Source: Oegoconia quadripuncta
Taxonomy: Eukaryota; Arthropoda; Insecta; Lepidoptera; Autostichidae
Assembly (NCBI GenBank): GCA_949316235.1
Contig: OX438750.1
Span: 16,246,865 to 16,310,864 of the forward strand
Direction of reading: 5' to 3'
Length of the DNA: 64,000 bases
How positions within the stretch are numbered: the first letter of the stretch is position 1; each line of letters opens with the position of its first letter. Position numbers and translations under genes: made by a program. A model generated the notes under the pieces. It did not search any database and had not been told where the DNA came from. It was given only the letters and a program-made list of their open reading frames with translations. Shown in pieces: positions 29,938-40,248 of the stretch.

Positions 29938-30550
29938 TGATCCATATTACCTGATATGACACAACAACATTATATGCTCTCGCTATGCGCTTCGGACAGA
30001 CAGGCACCGGAATTAGGACAAAAAAGAAATGGAACAGTTAAGAAACTGTTCCATTTTCCTAATATCGAATATGGAACTCTAAAAAGAAATGGTCAACATA
30101 ATGCACCATTTTTTAATGACTTCTCTTTACCTAATACCTGCGATTTCCTTTCTCCTATTAAAAAAAACACCGTGAACTTTGGCTCGTTCACGCCTCGCAT
30201 AGCAAAGGGCAGATCGATGCTTGTCAAACAATAAATGTCACGTCCACTCCCTCATGTTAATATACCACTCTCGCAAAAACTTGTGCCACAATATCTTCAA
30301 CTCTATGCAAGGTTGAAATAAGTGAGTTAATGACTGCAAAAATATAAAATAGTATCTGGAACCTCCCGATTTTTCTTTAAGGTGCGAACGGTGCCCTAAT
30401 TTCTTGGAACGTTAGGGATATTAAAATGAAGTGCAAACCTGTGTGCTGTATCAGAGTAAAGGTTGAGACAAGCTGTTAAAGTTTGTTTTATTTTTCAGCT
30501 ACGGACCGGGGTAAGTAAGATACGAACCACTCGTGGTCAACATTTTTAAT
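29938..30550. other. unassigned; 92-codon frame with an internal hairpin
   Basis: The plus frame at 29956-30234 has no recognised family. It contains a perfect hairpin at 30027-30056, AAATGGAACAGTT with an AAGA loop and its exact complement. The codon content is unremarkable and I would not call it a gene without expression evidence. Confidence 0.35.
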
Positions 30551-30748
30551 CGCCTCCGTGGCTCAATGTAAACAACATTGGGTTTACGTTTCGGAGGTCG
30601 CGGGTTCGATCCCCAGCGGGGTACATATTTAGTACTCGGTTTGGTTGGTGGTAGGATATATTAAATGTCCACCTGGCTAGCTACCACCATCTTATCTAAA
30701 TCTGCCGCCAAACAGCAATGTTAATAGTATTGTTGTGTTCCGGTTGTG
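30551..30748 (+). repeat. SINE-A copy, 3' truncated
   Basis: The head CGCCTCCGTGGCTCAATG and B box GGTTCGATCC are intact, but the copy stops at TTCCGGTTGT and lacks the conserved 3' tail and poly-A. Loss of the tail suggests a later deletion, because retroposition truncates the 5' end. Confidence 0.9.
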
Positions 30749-30869
30749 TGGCCCAGTACGGATTGGGATTTTTATGTTCATTTTGTTGTTTACCTTTATG
30801 ATTATTCATAGAAATATAGATACTCACCTATTTAATACTTAAGTTACATTGCCTTGACAATATACATCC

Positions 30870-31560
30870 ATACATAACGTCATGACCTTTATCCCAAATG
30901 GGGTCGTCAGACATTAGTATTTGGGTATTACAAACATTAAAAGTTTAATGCTTGAAACAACATAACACGTTTCACCTTACGAAATATACAGAAATGCACA
31001 CGTGACACGTGAACCCTTCGCCGTTAAAACATGCAATTCTATAGATGTTTTTTTTAGTAGAAATCCGTTTATGGAACGCCCTTCCTGACTCTATACGTCA
31101 TTTACTTTTAAAGCACAAGTCAAGACACATTTTCTAGCGTCTTGACTGTTGCCATATTCGTGGTTCTGAGATTTAATAGTTATAGTATCCAATATTTTCT
31201 TTGTTTGGTGTCGTGTGTGTATTGTATATGTATATATACACTATCATTGCATGTAAGTTGATGTTCATATCTAACGTATGTATGTTTATATCTATTGTTT
31301 AGTATGTATTATGTTATATATATATATTTTAAGTCATTGGTGCCCAACCTACTTGCTTTTATCCCGTTCTACTTTTTTCTCTACCCAAAGGTTGTCTGGT
31401 AGGTTAATAGCGATAAGACCGCCTGGTTGTACAATTTTTTTTTTGAAGCTATATTTATGAAAGTGCATTGTAGAATTTTTGTGCAATAAAGTGTACTTGA
31501 TTGATTGATTGAAAGTCCCATAGTCGCCGTTTAGTTACCCACGGGAAGAGACCACAACAC
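30870..31560 (+). repeat. dispersed repeat F, interrupted by a LINE
   Basis: The left part (30870-31046) holds CATGACCTTTATCCCAAATG, GAAATATACAGAAATGCACA and TCTATAGATGTTTTTT. The right part (31513-31560) resumes with AAAGTCCCATAGTCGCC and ACCCACGGGAAGAGA. In the uninterrupted copy at 62425-62665 these halves are contiguous. Confidence 0.75.
31047..31512 (+). mobile_element. CR1/Jockey-like LINE 3' end inside repeat F
   Basis: Near 31071-31140 the plus strand encodes LWNALPDSIRHLLLKHKSRH followed by IF and a stop, a typical LINE ORF2 C-terminus. The 3' untranslated region carries GGTTGTCTGGTAGGTTAATA, GCGATAAGACCGCCTGG and GTGCAATAAAGTGTACTTG. It ends in TTGATTGATTGATTG. The same terminus is inverted at 21915-22060. 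Confidence 0.8.
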
Positions 31561-31958
31561 TACAATACACTAATCATCTTTATACAATATTATTATGATG
31601 AGCCCCTGAATTACGAACACGTATTAAAAATTTACCAAACATACACGTACACTACAGACAGCAGATACCTACTTATTTACAATTTGAAATGTCAAACAAC
31701 TTATTTCATATTTCAGATAAAATACGAAAATAACACCAAACATCCATAATTCTCTATTTCCGTACCAAATCCAGTCACAAATCTATCGTGCACCATCCGA
31801 CTCGAATGGACCCTGAATAAACTGCTAACTTCATTACATAGTATTCAAGTGATATTTACTATTCCATCTGCATTAGACTTCGATTGTAAGGTCGTGAACA
31901 CAGTGAAGTAGCCACGAGTCAAACAGCAAAGTTTTTAATGGCACTCTACATACATAAT
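31561..31958. other. unassigned stretch
   Basis: Between repeat F and SINE-D there is AT-rich sequence without open frames or repeated blocks that I could recognise. Confidence 0.3.
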
Positions 31959-32161
31959 GACGACCGATTGATATACGCGATAGTGACCCTGTCAGCGAAA
32001 CCAACGGTTGCGGGTTCGAATCCCGCGAGGGATTTGTATAACATTTTATTCCCGAGACATGAAAGTTTATATAAATATTTATGTATATTTATCCATAGTA
32101 CAGGCTTTGCTTAGTTTGGGTGTAGATGATTGGTATAAGTGTCTGAAATATTTATTTATAA
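31959..32161 (+). repeat. SINE-D copy
   Basis: GACGACCGATTGATATACGC shows an altered A box, while the B box GGTTCGAATCC near 32012 is intact. A deletion removes the GTGTGATGAATACGAAC core, and the tail GCTTTGCTTAGTTTGGGTG remains. Confidence 0.87.
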
Positions 32162-32199
32162 TCCTATTAATATGTGTAATACGATTTAGATGTTGTCAT

Positions 32200-32295
32200 T
32201 AAATTATGCTATTTGGATGAAATTTACAGACACAGACTATGTCCTGGATTAATATAGGGTACTATTTATCCTGAAGTTTCAAATAAATCCCTCAG
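32200..32295 (+). repeat. repeat B fragment
   Basis: TTTGGATGAAATTTACAGAC and CCTGGATTAATATAGGGTAC match the middle of repeat B. Both ends are missing. Confidence 0.55.
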
Positions 32296-32999
32296 CACAG
32301 GTAGTGGCTAGTGATACCTCTAAATAAAAACCGGGCCATGCGCAGTATAGGGTTCTGATGAAATAGAGTATGAAATTTTATAATAACTATTAATTGTAAG
32401 ACTATAAAAACTGATCGGTGGTGTACAGCGGTTAGGTTAAGAAGAAGAGGCATAAAAAATGGCACGGACCCAGGAGCAAGGGGTGCGTCCCGTAACACGC
32501 AGTGTAGGCCAACATTCCAAGAGGTTCTATAGTTGCCCGTCGTATACGGAGTTAGAAGGGGGCTTTTTGTTCGGCGAAAGTACATTTAATAACGACTATT
32601 ATTCAGTAACTTGTAAAGCTAGTTTTTGAACGACTATAGGTACACCGACTGAAACATTCACTTTTTCAATACATTGGTCCTCTAATCCAGGATCAACTGT
32701 TGTAATCGAATGCTAAACTCACCACAATACATCATCAATCTTATATACCCAGCTATATCCATCCCATTGGTGTGCAGGCATCTGTACCGTCACGGCATCT
32801 TTCTCGGTCTAGATAATATCGTCCAGGTAATATCGTCCAATGATTTCTGGCAATCCGGCGCCCATGATTTGCCAACTGATCGTCTCGTCATCCTTGTCAA
32901 TAAGCATACCGATAAATTAAAAGATACAACTGTTTCCTACATTTTACCTACTTATTGTTTTGTGTCGAAGGTCCAGTGACCTTCGAATGTCAGTACATA
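32296..32999. other. unassigned stretch with two open frames
   Basis: A minus frame of 97 codons (32292-32585) and a plus frame of 89 codons (32710-32979) are open without recognisable motifs. The second ends shortly before a LINE-J fragment but shows no reverse transcriptase signature. ATATCGTCCA(G/A)(G/T) occurs twice near 32817-32840. Confidence 0.3.
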
Positions 33000-33225
33000 G
33001 TCCAGCGGATTATCAAGTAGAAGTGGCAGTGGGTAGGGCACATAACTCGAAGAACTGATGACCGGAGACCACGCACCGGCAAGCACAATGTAAGACATCC
33101 ACTCAAGAGATGAATAGAGACGATCTGATTAAAGTCACGGGATGCAGGCTGCTTCCAACTGGTCACTCTGGAGGCCTATATTCAGCGTGAACGTCCTATG
33201 GCTGAAATAATGATGATGATTTTTG
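33000..33225 (+). mobile_element. LINE-J 3' end
   Basis: AGTGGCAGTGGGTAGGGCAC, GACCACGCACCGGCAAGC and GGATGCAGGCTGC are followed by GAGGCCTATATTCAGCGTGA and TCCTATGGCTGAAATAATGA. A TGATGATG tail closes it. It has frameshifts and matches the split copy at 5056-5640. Confidence 0.75.
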
Positions 33226-33747
33226 TATGCGTTAAAGAGTTTTCTTATTCTAATGATTGTAATTTTAGACCAGCCGTTGAACACAATGTAAGATATATTA
33301 ACTTTCTGCGAATTCTTCTCCATCTGCATAGAACCTAAAGCCTAGCACCCACCATAGACGCATGACTTATGGCAGTTTGTCACATTCGCAATCAGACGGT
33401 TAGAAAACGCGGCGTGTCACTGATCTATGATTAATGCCTTTCTTAATTACTAAGTTATCGCTCCGAACGCGGGGGGTGATACATGTGTTCGCTGCTTAAT
33501 TTATTGACTTTTGCGGTGCTTGTTTTAGGGTGGGTTTTGATAGCTAAACTTTTTCGTGGAAGGTGTTTTTTTGAGAAGTAATTAAAGGACCGGTATTTGT
33601 TCGACTTTTAAAAATATTCTGCCGTTATGTAGTGGTTGGAGACCTGCGGATGGATATCACCTGTACCTGTTGCCTTTTGTGTAACTTATGATTTCGGTAT
33701 AGATAGCATTTTTATACATAAGAGCCAATGTAACTATTATGATACTA
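33226..33747. other. unassigned stretch
   Basis: A short GC-richer part, CGCTCCGAACGCGGGGGGTG, lies near 33460-33480. A minus frame at 33135-33329 is the LINE-J shadow. Nothing else is identified. Confidence 0.3.
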
Positions 33748-34073
33748 ACCGCCTCCGTGGTAAACAACATTGGGTTTACGTTTCGGAGGTCGCGGGTTCG
33801 ATCCTCATAGGGGGAACATGTTTAAGTACTCGGTTTGTTTGGTGGTAGGGCATTTAAATGTCCGCCTGGCTAGCTACCACCATCTTATCAAAATCTGCCG
33901 CCAAGCAGCAATGTTAATAGCATTGTTGTGTTCTGGTTGTCAGAGATAAGATAGCCAGTCCTCCAAATAAGATTGGGTTTCCGGGTCAGTACGCTACCAC
34001 CTTCGGCCTCATCTTCACTTAACATCAGGTGTGATTGAGGTCAAGTGCTAACCCGTTGTGGATAAAAAAAAAA
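33748..34073 (+). repeat. SINE-A copy with a broken A box
   Basis: The head reads CCTCCGTGGTAAACAAC, lacking the CTCAATG that normally follows GTGG, so the internal RNA polymerase III A box is destroyed. The B box GGTTCGATCC is intact, and the body and poly-A are complete (AAAAAAAAA at 34065). Confidence 0.93.
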
Positions 34074-34271
34074 TATGGTAATCCGAACTTGCGCCTGTGA
34101 TGCCAAGGTCAAGAGGGCGCGCGCGCTAAGCCCTGCTATCGGAGTCTGTGTTATTGCAGTAGCAGCGCCATGATACTCATCGCAGACCAAAACCCAACTT
34201 ATCACATGGGCTGTTAAGTGACAAAACCAGATAGAATTCTCAATTTGGATTGTAATTTGATGCCAATTCTA

Positions 34272-34465
34272 CCATTTTTATCCTCCGACGAAAAACGACG
34301 TGTGTGTTGTGTGCGTGTGTGTCCAGTCTTTGTCCGGTGTGTCTCAGTAATCCATGGTCCGATTTGAGCTCAGAGTGCGTTGGGAATGCGAATGATTTGA
34401 TATCATTCAAAACCGAACAATATCGCTATCCTGGAGCTCATCCATTGACTCTCTGAATGGTCATT
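34272..34465 (-). repeat. dispersed repeat H, inverted copy
   Basis: On the minus strand GACACACCGGACAAAGACTG and the ACACACACGTCGTTTTTCGT terminus follow the order of the plus-strand copies. A TGTGTGTTGTGTGCGTGTGT tract is the counterpart of the CA tract at 20450. Confidence 0.6.
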
Positions 34466-35194
34466 AGATCACACCATGAATCAATCCCTATCGAAAACAA
34501 AGGCGTTAAAATAACCTCAATTCTAAGAAAATGTGTGTAACGGTGTCGTTCTTTTGAGCTGATACTTATTGGTGGGTTTGGATTATTGGAGTTCAAATTC
34601 GAAATTTTAAACTAACTGACTGACTGATGAACTGACGGATCCTTTTTTTGGCACATTGATTTCCAGATATCAACTCAGTCTCACTGTTATTTTTAATCAT
34701 TTTTTTACATCTCAATAGTTATTTTTGTTTTAAGACCCTTTCGATCCTCCGTTTCATGCAATAAATAAGTTGGTGTGGTGATCCGTGTTCTGTTTTGACC
34801 CTGGCCAGAGCTGTCCCGTCCCATTCTCTACATATACACCTCGTGACTCGACCCAGCTGGGCATAGGAGGGCTGGGAAGGTCACATGTGTAGTGCTCTCA
34901 AACATTCCACTAGCAGTGTACGTTCATCAATCGGCTCCGATATGTCTGAATATCATTTTGTGGTAGGCCCTCAGGGATATGGACAAGTTTTGTAAACTGG
35001 TTCAATAAAATATGTAGTGTGATATCCGAGCATTATTCGAGCAATGCGAGTACATTACAGGTTTCTCTTACAACTATACAAGATAAGTGCCGCATTAAAT
35101 CAACTTCAGGAGAGTTGCGTTAATACGGATATTATTTGCTGAATAGTAACGAACAAAGCGCTAAGATATCTGTCACTACATAAAATATCTTTTT
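34466..35194. other. unassigned stretch before the local array
   Basis: ACTAACTGACTGACTGATGAACTGACGG near 34612-34640 is a short degenerate tandem of ACTG words. Runs of T from 35190 onward are the A tails of the array units described next. Confidence 0.35.
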
Positions 35195-36366
35195 TGTTTT
35201 TTTTTTGATTTTATTCACTCCTTTTTTTTTTTTTTAGTTTTATTTTCTCCTCTAGGAGAAGGCAAAGGGATCTAGCCCAAACAGCCATGTCTTATTTATC
35301 TTATTTCTTCAGTTTGTAAGTCAGTCTCAGTCAAAACAAGTAATTCGTCGTATACTTGGCGTATACAGAGTCTAGTCACGGTCAAGTCATTCTTCAGTAA
35401 AGTGGCAGAATGCTTTACAAAAGATTTCGGCGGCTTCTTGTGGGAACCCGAAAGCTCCGTTACGCACTTTAATTTACACTTCCCTTCACATGTACACTAT
35501 CACTAACGTTTGCTGCACAATATTCTGCCATTATTAAGCTTCAAAAGTTAGAATGCACAAATTATAAGACTTATAAAGAAAAATGCTACTTCACTCGCCG
35601 AGTTCCCGCCAAAAAGCCTTTATTCACTCCTTTCGGAGCAGGCAAAAGAATCTAAGCCCATGAAGACATGTCTTATTTCTCTTAATTCTTCATTTTATAA
35701 GTCAGTCTCAGTCAAAAAAAATCATTCGTCGTATACTTGGTGTACACAGAGTCTAGTCACGGTCAAGTCATTCTTCAGTAAAGTGGCAGAATGCTTTACA
35801 AAAGATTTTGGCGGCTTCTTGTGGGAACCCGAAAGCTCCGTTACGCACTTTAATTTACACTTCCCTACACTTGTACACCATCACTAACGCTTGCTGCACA
35901 ATATTCTGCCATTATTAAGCTTCAAAAGTTAGAATGCATAAATTATAAGAATTATAAAGAAAAATGCTACTTCACTCGCCGAGTTCCCGCCAAAAAGCCT
36001 TTGTTTTTTTTTATTTTATTCACTCCTTTCGGAGAAGGCAAAGGAATCTAAGCCCATGAAGACATGTCTTATTTCTCTTAATTCTTCATTTTATAAGTCA
36101 GTCTCAGTCCTAAAAAAAATCATTCGTCGTATACTTGGTGTACACTGAGTCTAGTCACGGTCAAGTCATTCTTCAGTAAAGTGGCAGAATGCTTTACGAA
36201 AGATTTTGGCGGCTTCTTGCGGGACCCCGAAAGCTTAGTGACTCACTTTAATTTATACTTCCCTTCACTTGCACACCATCACTGACTTTTGCTGCACAAT
36301 ATTCTGCCATTATTAAGCTTCAAAACTCAGAATGCACAAACTAAAAAACAACAATACAACATCACT
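35195..36366 (-). repeat. local array of three related units (L1-L3)
   Basis: The three units are at about 35217-35619, 35620-36004 and 36005-36366, in head-to-tail order. Read on the minus strand, each starts near TTTTTGGCGGGAACTCGGCG. Each contains ATAATGGCAGAATATTGTGC, AGTGTAAATTAAAGTGCG, AGAAGCCGCCAAAATCTTT and GACTTGACCGTGACTAGAC. Each ends in GAAAGGAGTGAATAAA, in two cases followed by an A run. An AATAAA signal plus A tail suggests reverse-transcribed units. A short coding-like stretch (KLKCVTELSGSHKKPPKS in unit L2) is shared between units but is broken in places. The family is unknown to me. Confidence 0.75.
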
Positions 36367-36685
36367 GTACTGAAGTACTGCATGAGTTGATCCCGCCATC
36401 CCCGTTCTTACATCGAAATTCAAGACGTACCGCAGGATATCACCCGCACTTAGTTGACGTGCCATTTATAAGGACCAAGCGTTTTAGGTCTTCGTTTCTC
36501 ATGCGCACGGCTAAGGAGTGGAACGCATTGCCTCCGTCTGTGTTTCCAATCGCATATAACCCGCAGCTCTTTAAAGTCAGGTTAAATAGGCATCTTCTGG
36601 GAAAGCTCGTTCCATCGTAGACCTTATCTCGACATTAGTCCAGATTAAGGTCAAGAGCGATCCCATTCTAATTAAAAAAAAAAAA
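36367..36685 (+). mobile_element. 5'-truncated LINE inserted in array unit L3
   Basis: It encodes a LINE ORF2 C-terminus. GYHPHLVDVPFIRTKRFRSS is followed by FLMRTAKEWNALPPSVFPI and LFKVRLNRHLLGK with a stop near 36620. It ends in a long A run. ATCACT occurs just before (36361-36366) and just after (36686-36691) the element, a 6-bp target duplication. Removing the element rejoins unit L3 to CGCTGAGTTCCCGCCAAAAA. Confidence 0.9.
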
Positions 36686-37566
36686 ATCACTCGCTGAGTT
36701 CCCGCCAAAAAGCAGTATATTATTTTTTTGGTTCATTCTCTAAAAACGTTGGACGGCAAAGGGTCTGAGCCCATATAACCTAGTCTTCTGTAGTAATTCT
36801 TCAGTAAAGTGGCAGATTGCTTTTATGTAAGATTTTAGCGGCTTCTTGTGAGTACCCGAACGTTTCGTTACGCACTTTAATTTACACTTCTCTTCACTGC
36901 ACATTATCACTGACTTTCGCCGTACAATATTCTCAGAATGCACAGATTTCAAGGAAAATACAAACAAAAATGCAACATCACACGCTCAGTTCGCGCCAAA
37001 AACCCTGTCATTAATAATGTAATTTGGTTTTCACAAAAATACTTTGAAATGTTGCCAATATATCCGCAATCAGAATACCAAAATATCTCCTTGATAAATC
37101 ATAAAATAGAAATAATCCAGCAAATAGAGTGATTTTGAATTTGGAGTTAATAAAATAAACTCCTTCAAACTTCAAACCTAGTCTTCTGTAGTAATTCTTC
37201 AGTAAAGTGGCAGATTGCTTTTATGTAAGATTTTAGCGGCTTCTTGTGAGTACCCGAACGTTTCGTTACGCACTTTAATTTACACTTCTCTTCACTGCAC
37301 ATTATCACTGACTTTCGCCGTATAATATTCTCAGAATGCACAGATTTCAAGGAAAATAAAAACAAAAATGCAACATCACACGCTCAGTTCGCGCCAAAAA
37401 CCCTGTCATTAATAATGTAATTTGGTTTTCACAAAAATACTTTGAAATGTTGCCAATATATCCGCAATCAGAATACCAAAATATCTCCTTGATAAATCAT
37501 AAAATAGAAATAATCCAGCAAATAGAGTGATTTTGAATTTGGAGTTAATAAAAAAAACTCCTTCAA
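36686..37566 (-). repeat. array units L4 and L5, a near-perfect tandem duplication
   Basis: Unit L4 (36779-37170) and unit L5 (37177-37566) are offset by 398 bp. By eye they differ at only three positions. They are diverged relatives of L1-L3, sharing AGTAAAGTGGCAGA, GGCGGCTTCTTGTG (as GCGGCTTCTTGTG) and TACGCACTTTAATTTACACT. The minus frames 36740-36967 and 37165-37365 are the same 60-plus-codon peptide (MCSEEKCKLKCVTKRSGTHK at its centre) in the two units. No domain is recognised. Confidence 0.85.
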
Positions 37567-37744
37567 ATAACTTTGAAATGCCGTTGCTTACCGTATTAAA
37601 ATTTAGAACTATCCATGTCTATGACCGTGTCAATTTTTCGACTAAAGAGGTGTAAAGTTGTGGTAAAGAGGTGAGGTTATGTGCGAATTTTAAAAAGCAA
37701 AAGCTGTAAAAAAGGGGGGATAAATGCTAGTCAATATTTGTGTT

Positions 37745-37876
37745 TCTTCCAGTTGCTAGATGACGTGACGATCGGGACAAGGCGGCTGGTAAACTTACCA
37801 AGGATAGGATTCAGTGGCAGTTCCTCGGCAAGACCTGTATCCAGTAGTAGGACAAGGATGGGCTGATGATGATGCA
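37745..37876 (+). mobile_element. RTE-like LINE terminus
   Basis: AAGGATAGGATTCAGTGGCA, TCCTCGGCAAGACCTGTATC and GACAAGGATGGGCTGATGAT follow the pattern of RTE C-termini ending in GATGATG. It differs in sequence from LINE-J. Confidence 0.55.
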
Positions 37877-38569
37877 CCTCAATGATACACCTTTTAATAA
37901 AACAAAAAGTGTAAGTCGGAAACTTAAAATAAGTAATAATAAACTTAAAAGGCTTAATGCGGTGTCCGCAGTAGTTGGAATAATTTTAAATACAACGTTA
38001 TTTTTGCAGTTGATTTAGGGCGTTCTGTACGGAGTTTCTAAGGACCGGTTACAGACCAACTACATGTCATAAGTTGGTCAGCTATACCTCGTAAATCAGT
38101 AGAACCTACTTAGCTGTGAGTAGATCATTGTCTTTTGTGAATTGCAGGTATTTTTGTAATATTAAAAAAATGCAGTATAATTTATACGTTACTTTATACC
38201 GAATGAGTTTTTTTACCGTAAGGACAAAAATGGGGCATATCAGGTAAGTGAAATAGAAAGTATTGGCATAGATAGTTTATTTATTTTTTTCAAAAACGCC
38301 CTCTCCGGCCGGTGTTTGATATGCGACTGGCGGGATTCGTATGGTTCCTATTATGCGAAATTTATTTGAATGTCATATTTTCTCCAGATTTTCTTTATTT
38401 ATTTAATTTTTTGATGTAATTATGTGAAATAGACTACAAACGCGACCGTCAAAGGACACAATTAAAGGTATATTTGATTATGGTTATGAAAAAAAAAACT
38501 ACCTATGTCAATACCTTCTATTTCACTTACATTAGGTAAGTTTATTGTTATTATTAATGCCCTATTTTT
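37877..38569. other. unassigned stretch
   Basis: GGTAAGTGAAATAGAAAGTATTG at 38242 has an inverted, near-exact counterpart CAATACCTTCTATTTCACTTAC at 38509. The pair spans about 290 bp of AT-rich sequence and could be the ends of an old foldback element. No other feature is seen. Confidence 0.4.
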
Positions 38570-38715
38570 TTCCTAAACAGTGTTAACAGCAAATATCTTG
38601 AAAGCGGCAGTTTAGTACTGATTTCTATCAAACAGAAAATACCACTTTCAAATCTATTAAGCTATTTTGGTACATAGACAAAGTCTTCAAACTTGTAAAC
38701 ACCCCTGTGTTAGGT
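38570..38715 (+). repeat. dispersed repeat H, degenerate copy
   Basis: AACAGCAAATATCTTGAAAG, TTCTATCAAACAGAAAATAC and AACACCCCTGTGTTAGGTCG match the H order loosely. The minus frame at 38710-39060 begins next to it and has no product I recognise. Confidence 0.5.
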
Positions 38716-38984
38716 CGGGGAGAGCCCATTAGAGCTTAATATTTTGTAAACAGATTCCTGTATCGAAAAGTATTTAAGACTGCTCCAATCAAAAGACCTG
38801 TTCATCGATACCCTATATGGTGGGTATGAATAAAAAAATCTTTCCTCTTTGCATGCGAGGGAGGGAGTACACAAAATGTTTTTAATGTTTGCATTTTCTA
38901 ACTTTGCGTACTTCTTAAATAGATATAGACGCCACACTATATCAACAACAATATTAATAAAAACAAGAAAATTACTACAATATA

Positions 38985-39086
38985 CAGAATCAGATTTTGA
39001 AAAGCAGTGAGTGCAGTGTGATGTCCAAAATGGACTCCATCTCAGCATATGCTGTAGCAATTGTTACAGCGCTGATTTCCAGAGGT
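38985..39086 (+). repeat. repeat N, copy 1 (coding-like)
   Basis: Shares AAAATGGACTCCATCTCAGC, TATGCTGTAGCAATTG and ACAGCGCTG with 49155-49246. In both, the same frame is open over about 18 codons. Here it reads MDSISAYAVAIVTALISR and at the other site MDPISVYAAAIAIALVFR, a hydrophobic N-terminal-like peptide. What the parent element is, I do not know. Confidence 0.55.
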
Positions 39087-39149
39087 TAATATGACTAATC
39101 ATCTTAGATTTCAACATTTTAGCACTTATACTCTGGGACTGATGACTCT

Positions 39150-39375
39150 TATATTAACCGTCGGTTAGACATGGCGAAACTTTAAGGGTTTTCATTTTTA
39201 CCAAAGAACCCTAACAATGTTTGCCAATCAGTGTTCATAACTCCGGATTTTTAGGTTTCCGTATAGTCAACAAGGAACCTCTGTCTCTCCGAAGCTTCGC
39301 TCAGAGGCTCTCAGAACTAGAACGCAGTAATTTGGCATGTGTATACATATTAAGGCTCACAGATGGTGCCTCGGT
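39150..39375 (+). repeat. dispersed repeat P, fragments
   Basis: GACATGGCGAAACTTTAAGG is the usual end of this repeat, and AAGGAACCTCTGTCTCTCCG, CTCAGAGGCTCTCAGAAC and TTTGGCATGTGTATACATA follow. The latter blocks recur at 55431-55560. The plus frame 39221-39406 is incidental. Confidence 0.6.
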
Positions 39376-39563
39376 ACCCTTAAACGGTGAGCGGAAAACA
39401 TCGTGAGGAAATCTGCATGCCTCAGAAATAAAAATTCAAAGGCATGTGAAGTCCCCAATCCGCCCTGGGCCAGCGTGGTGGACCATGGCTCATTCTCCTT
39501 CATTATACGAGGGAAGGCTTATATCCCTGCAGTGGAATGTTTACGGACTGATGATGATGATAC
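39376..39563 (+). repeat. SINE-I copy, head missing
   Basis: GAGCGGAAAACATCGTGAGG, CTGCATGCCTCAGAAATAAA, GGGCCAGCGTGGTGGACCAT and ATATCCCTGCAGTGGAATG are followed by GACTGATGATGATGAT. The tRNA-like head found at 18182 is absent. Confidence 0.78.
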
Positions 39564-39630
39564 ATACGAGTATTAATTACAATGATGAAGTGGTAAAATA
39601 AAATTTGAAAAATATTTTTTTTTGGGTAAC

Positions 39631-39945
39631 TTTTTTTTGCACAACGGGTTAGCATTTTACCTCAATCGCACCTGATGTTAAGTGAAGATGAGGCCGAAGG
39701 TGGAAGCGTACTGACCCGGAAACCCAAATATTTGGGGAACTGGCTATCTTATATCTGACAACCGGAACACAACAATGCTATTAACATTGCTGTTTGGCGG
39801 CAGATGGTGGTAGCTAGTCAGGCGGACATTTAAAATGCCCTACCACCCACCAAACCGAGTACTAAACAATTACCCCGCTGGGGATCGAACCCGCGACCTC
39901 CGATTCGTAAACCCTATGTTGTTTACATTGAGCCACAGAGGCGGT
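39631..39945 (-). repeat. SINE-A copy
   Basis: Poly-A is seen as T at 39631-39638. A deletion of about 14 bp removes the TTTAGATAAG region. The B box is intact (as GGATCGAACC near 39883) and the head ends GCCTCTGTGGCTCAATG, with one change. Confidence 0.92.
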
Positions 39946-40164
39946 TGAATACGTACTGTTAATTTATACGTAATGTGGGGATGAATTTTCATTTATTCTT
40001 GTACCCCATCGTGTGGGGTGTCGTTGGATATGTCGTTCAAACTATTAGAGATTATCTTGAACAGGTTTTCGATTGAGAGATCCGTTTAAGAGATATTAGC
40101 TTTAAAGTGCTCATTTTTGTTGGCCAACTTACCTAGATATTATTTATAGTGCTATTGATGTTTT

Positions 40165-40235
40165 TTTGGTGGAAAGTCCCATAGTCTCCTACGACGTTCA
40201 CGGGAAGAGACGGTTTGGTTCTATTCTTTTATTTA
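40165..40235 (+). repeat. repeat F tail
   Basis: GAAAGTCCCATAGTCTCC, ACGTTCACGGGAAGAGAC and TTCTATTCTTTT match the end of repeat F at 62590-62650. Confidence 0.65.
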
Positions 40236-40248
40236 TCTGCATTTAACT

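Noticed and set aside
29956..30234. 92-codon frame as a novel small gene
   Set aside because: There is no domain, no promoter evidence and no second copy. It is described under the unassigned interval instead.
35195..37566. CRISPR-like array
   Set aside because: Units are 360-400 bp, diverged and without short uniform repeats and unique spacers. The host is a eukaryote.
38710..39060. 116-codon minus-strand frame resembling a membrane protein
   Set aside because: It overlaps repeat N and repeat H sequence on the other strand, so the hydrophobic stretch is likely incidental. I could not match it to a receptor family.
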